A DNA stretch of 6,759 bases from Saprospiraceae bacterium (GTDB lineage Bacteria > Bacteroidota > Bacteroidia > Chitinophagales > Saprospiraceae). Both the position numbers and the translations under genes were made by a program. Location of the stretch: assembly GCA_027031185.1 (NCBI GenBank), contig JALVEF010000506.1, positions 1-6,759 on the forward strand, given 5' to 3'. Each line of letters opens with the position of its first letter. The first letter of the stretch is position 1. The notes beneath the pieces are model-generated. The model saw only the letters and a list, made by a program, of their open reading frames with translations. It was not told the origin of the DNA and did no database searches. Shown here piece after piece: positions 5,946-6,759 of the stretch.

Positions 5946-5973
5946 CAAAGTTAGGACAGATGACGAAAATCAA
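5946..5973 (-). promoter_or_regulatory. Promoter for the glycosyltransferase, possibly leaderless
   Basis: On the minus strand, TTG (5973-5971) is followed after 17 bp by TAACTTTG (5953-5946). This matches the TTG-N17-23-TAnnTTTG pattern known in Flavobacterium. The -7 element ends only 5 bp before the GTG at 5940, so transcription would start at or next to the start codon. The mRNA would then be nearly leaderless unless translation starts further downstream. Confidence 0.5.
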
Positions 5974-6016
5974 CCGCGCCGGCTGTCAAAATGCGCGTAT
6001 CTTGTCCACAAAAAAC

Positions 6017-6361
6017 ATGCTGCAAGCGTCCTTACTCAAAGATATCGAATACGGCGATGACAAGCCGAAGGTGAGCTTGTTGTTTGAGAGCGACTTTACC
6101 AAGGAGATCCGCATTGTATTCCGTGCGGGGCAGACCATGGCAGCGCACCAAACGTCGCATCCCATTACGGTGGAGATTGTGGACGGCATTTTGGATTTTG
6201 GTGTGGCTTCCGAAAAGCACCGGCTGGGCCGGGGCGACCTGATTGCCCTGCCGCCCAATGTGCCGCATGACTTGCACGCCTTGACGGACTGCGTCGTTCG
6301 CCTGACGCTCACCCGGCAGGACCAGGTTCAGCGCGTCGTGAATGTGATCAAAGCGAATTAA
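6017..6361 (+). CDS. Small single-domain cupin protein
   Basis: A 114-residue cytoplasmic protein built almost entirely of one cupin beta-barrel. The first cupin motif is AGQTMAAHQTSHPITVEIVDG (about 37-57, read with His44, His48 and Glu53). The second is GDLIALPPNVPHDLHA (73-88, His84). Three His and one Glu are available to bind a metal, although the first motif is HxxxH instead of the usual HxH. Proteins of this size in Bacteroidota are usually annotated only as cupin-domain protein; the reaction is unknown. The ATG at 6017 follows AAAAAAC and begins where the fold begins. An in-frame ATG at 5960 would add 19 polar residues and overlap the promoter of the divergent gene, so it is less likely. 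A weak -7-like TATCTTGT lies at 5998-6005. The stop is 8 bp from the stop of the convergent OmpA-domain gene. Confidence 0.85.
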   Translation: MLQASLLKDIEYGDDKPKVSLLFESDFTKEIRIVFRAGQTMAAHQTSHPITVEIVDGILDFGVASEKHRLGRGDLIALPPNVPHDLHALTDCVVRLTLTRQDQVQRVVNVIKAN

Positions 6362-6369
6362 TCGCCAAC

Positions 6370-6759
6370 TCACTGCCACTTGATGCGGACGATTTCCACG
6401 CGTCGTTCCAGTGACGCTTCCACCGAGTAAATCGAGCGGCGGCGGTCCGCCAAGTCGTCGCTGACTTCTGCCGGGGCCGTGGTCTCGCCGAGTGGCAGTT
6501 CGGTGATGCGAAGCCGCCCCGTTTGGAGATAGGATTTCAGCACGCCGTTGCGGTATCGTGCGAAGTGATTGACGACTGAGGCGATGCGGCGCTTGGCCAG
6601 TGCCTGGTTGTACGCACTTTGGGCCCGCGGGCTGGTGTAGCCCCGTACCTGAATTTCCACTTGCTTATCGTTGCGCAGCGCCCGCCACAGCAATTTGGTG
6701 AATTGGTCGAGCAGTTCGCCGCCATTGCGGACATCATAGTCGAAGAAGTCCGAGATTTT
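6370..6759 (-). CDS. OmpA-domain protein, C-terminal part (runs off right edge)
   Basis: The last 129 residues of a protein whose N-terminus lies beyond base 6759; the frame is open to the edge. The visible part is an OmpA C-terminal domain, which tethers the outer membrane to peptidoglycan in the periplasm. DFFDYD is near the window edge. VEIQVRGYTSPR is followed by AYNQALAKRRIASVVNHF, matching the helix-strand core with the conserved Arg pair. DDLADRRRSIYSVEASLERRVEIV, read in parts, is the ending typical of Bacteroidota OmpA-family proteins, which often carry TPR or beta-propeller repeats upstream. In the binding loop the usual Asp is replaced: GYTSP stands where many OmpA proteins have HTD. 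No start is visible, so total length and N-terminal domains are unknown. No terminator separates it from the cupin gene. Confidence 0.87.
   Translation of the reverse strand, partial: KISDFFDYDVRNGGELLDQFTKLLWRALRNDKQVEIQVRGYTSPRAQSAYNQALAKRRIASVVNHFARYRNGVLKSYLQTGRLRITELPLGETTAPAEVSDDLADRRRSIYSVEASLERRVEIVRIKWQ

Overview
The window most likely comes from a moderately GC-rich member of the Bacteroidota. Four things point that way. There is a type III glutamine synthetase and a large Bacteroidota-style OmpA-domain protein. There are several TAnnTTTG-type (-7) promoter elements. Start codons lack clear Shine-Dalgarno sequences and often follow A-rich stretches. Intergenic regions carry short heptamer repeats. 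I cannot name the genus from sequence alone.

Layout, left to right. (1) 1-636, minus: N-terminal 212 residues of glutamine synthetase III, running off the left edge. (2) 637-1010: divergent spacer with the glnN promoter element, a ten-codon upstream ORF, a heptamer array, a REP-like palindrome and a possible structured dus leader. (3) 1011-2003, plus: a DusB-like tRNA-dihydrouridine synthase whose last codons and stop lie inside a second heptamer array. (4) 2004-2330: convergent spacer, nearly all structured. It holds a 163-bp MITE with perfect 14-bp ends beginning GTAA and an exact 8-bp target duplication (IS66-like hallmarks), inserted in the loop of a terminator-like hairpin, followed by a second strong hairpin. 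(5) 2331-5940, minus: three genes read in the order GT-C-type membrane glycosyltransferase, OprO/P-type porin, M48 metalloprotease lipoprotein. Two have promoter candidates of their own. (6) 6017-6361, plus: small cupin protein. (7) 6370-6759, minus: C-terminal 129 residues of an OmpA-domain protein running off the right edge, its stop 8 bp from the cupin stop.

The genes do not form one recognisable pathway. They are housekeeping functions (nitrogen assimilation, tRNA modification) beside cell-envelope functions (outer-membrane porin, periplasmic lipoprotein protease, membrane glycosyltransferase, OmpA-type peptidoglycan anchor). I found no defence system, CRISPR array, tRNA, rRNA or full-length insertion sequence. 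The most interesting material is non-coding: the MITE nested in a terminator, the three four-unit heptamer arrays, and the uORF in the glnN leader.
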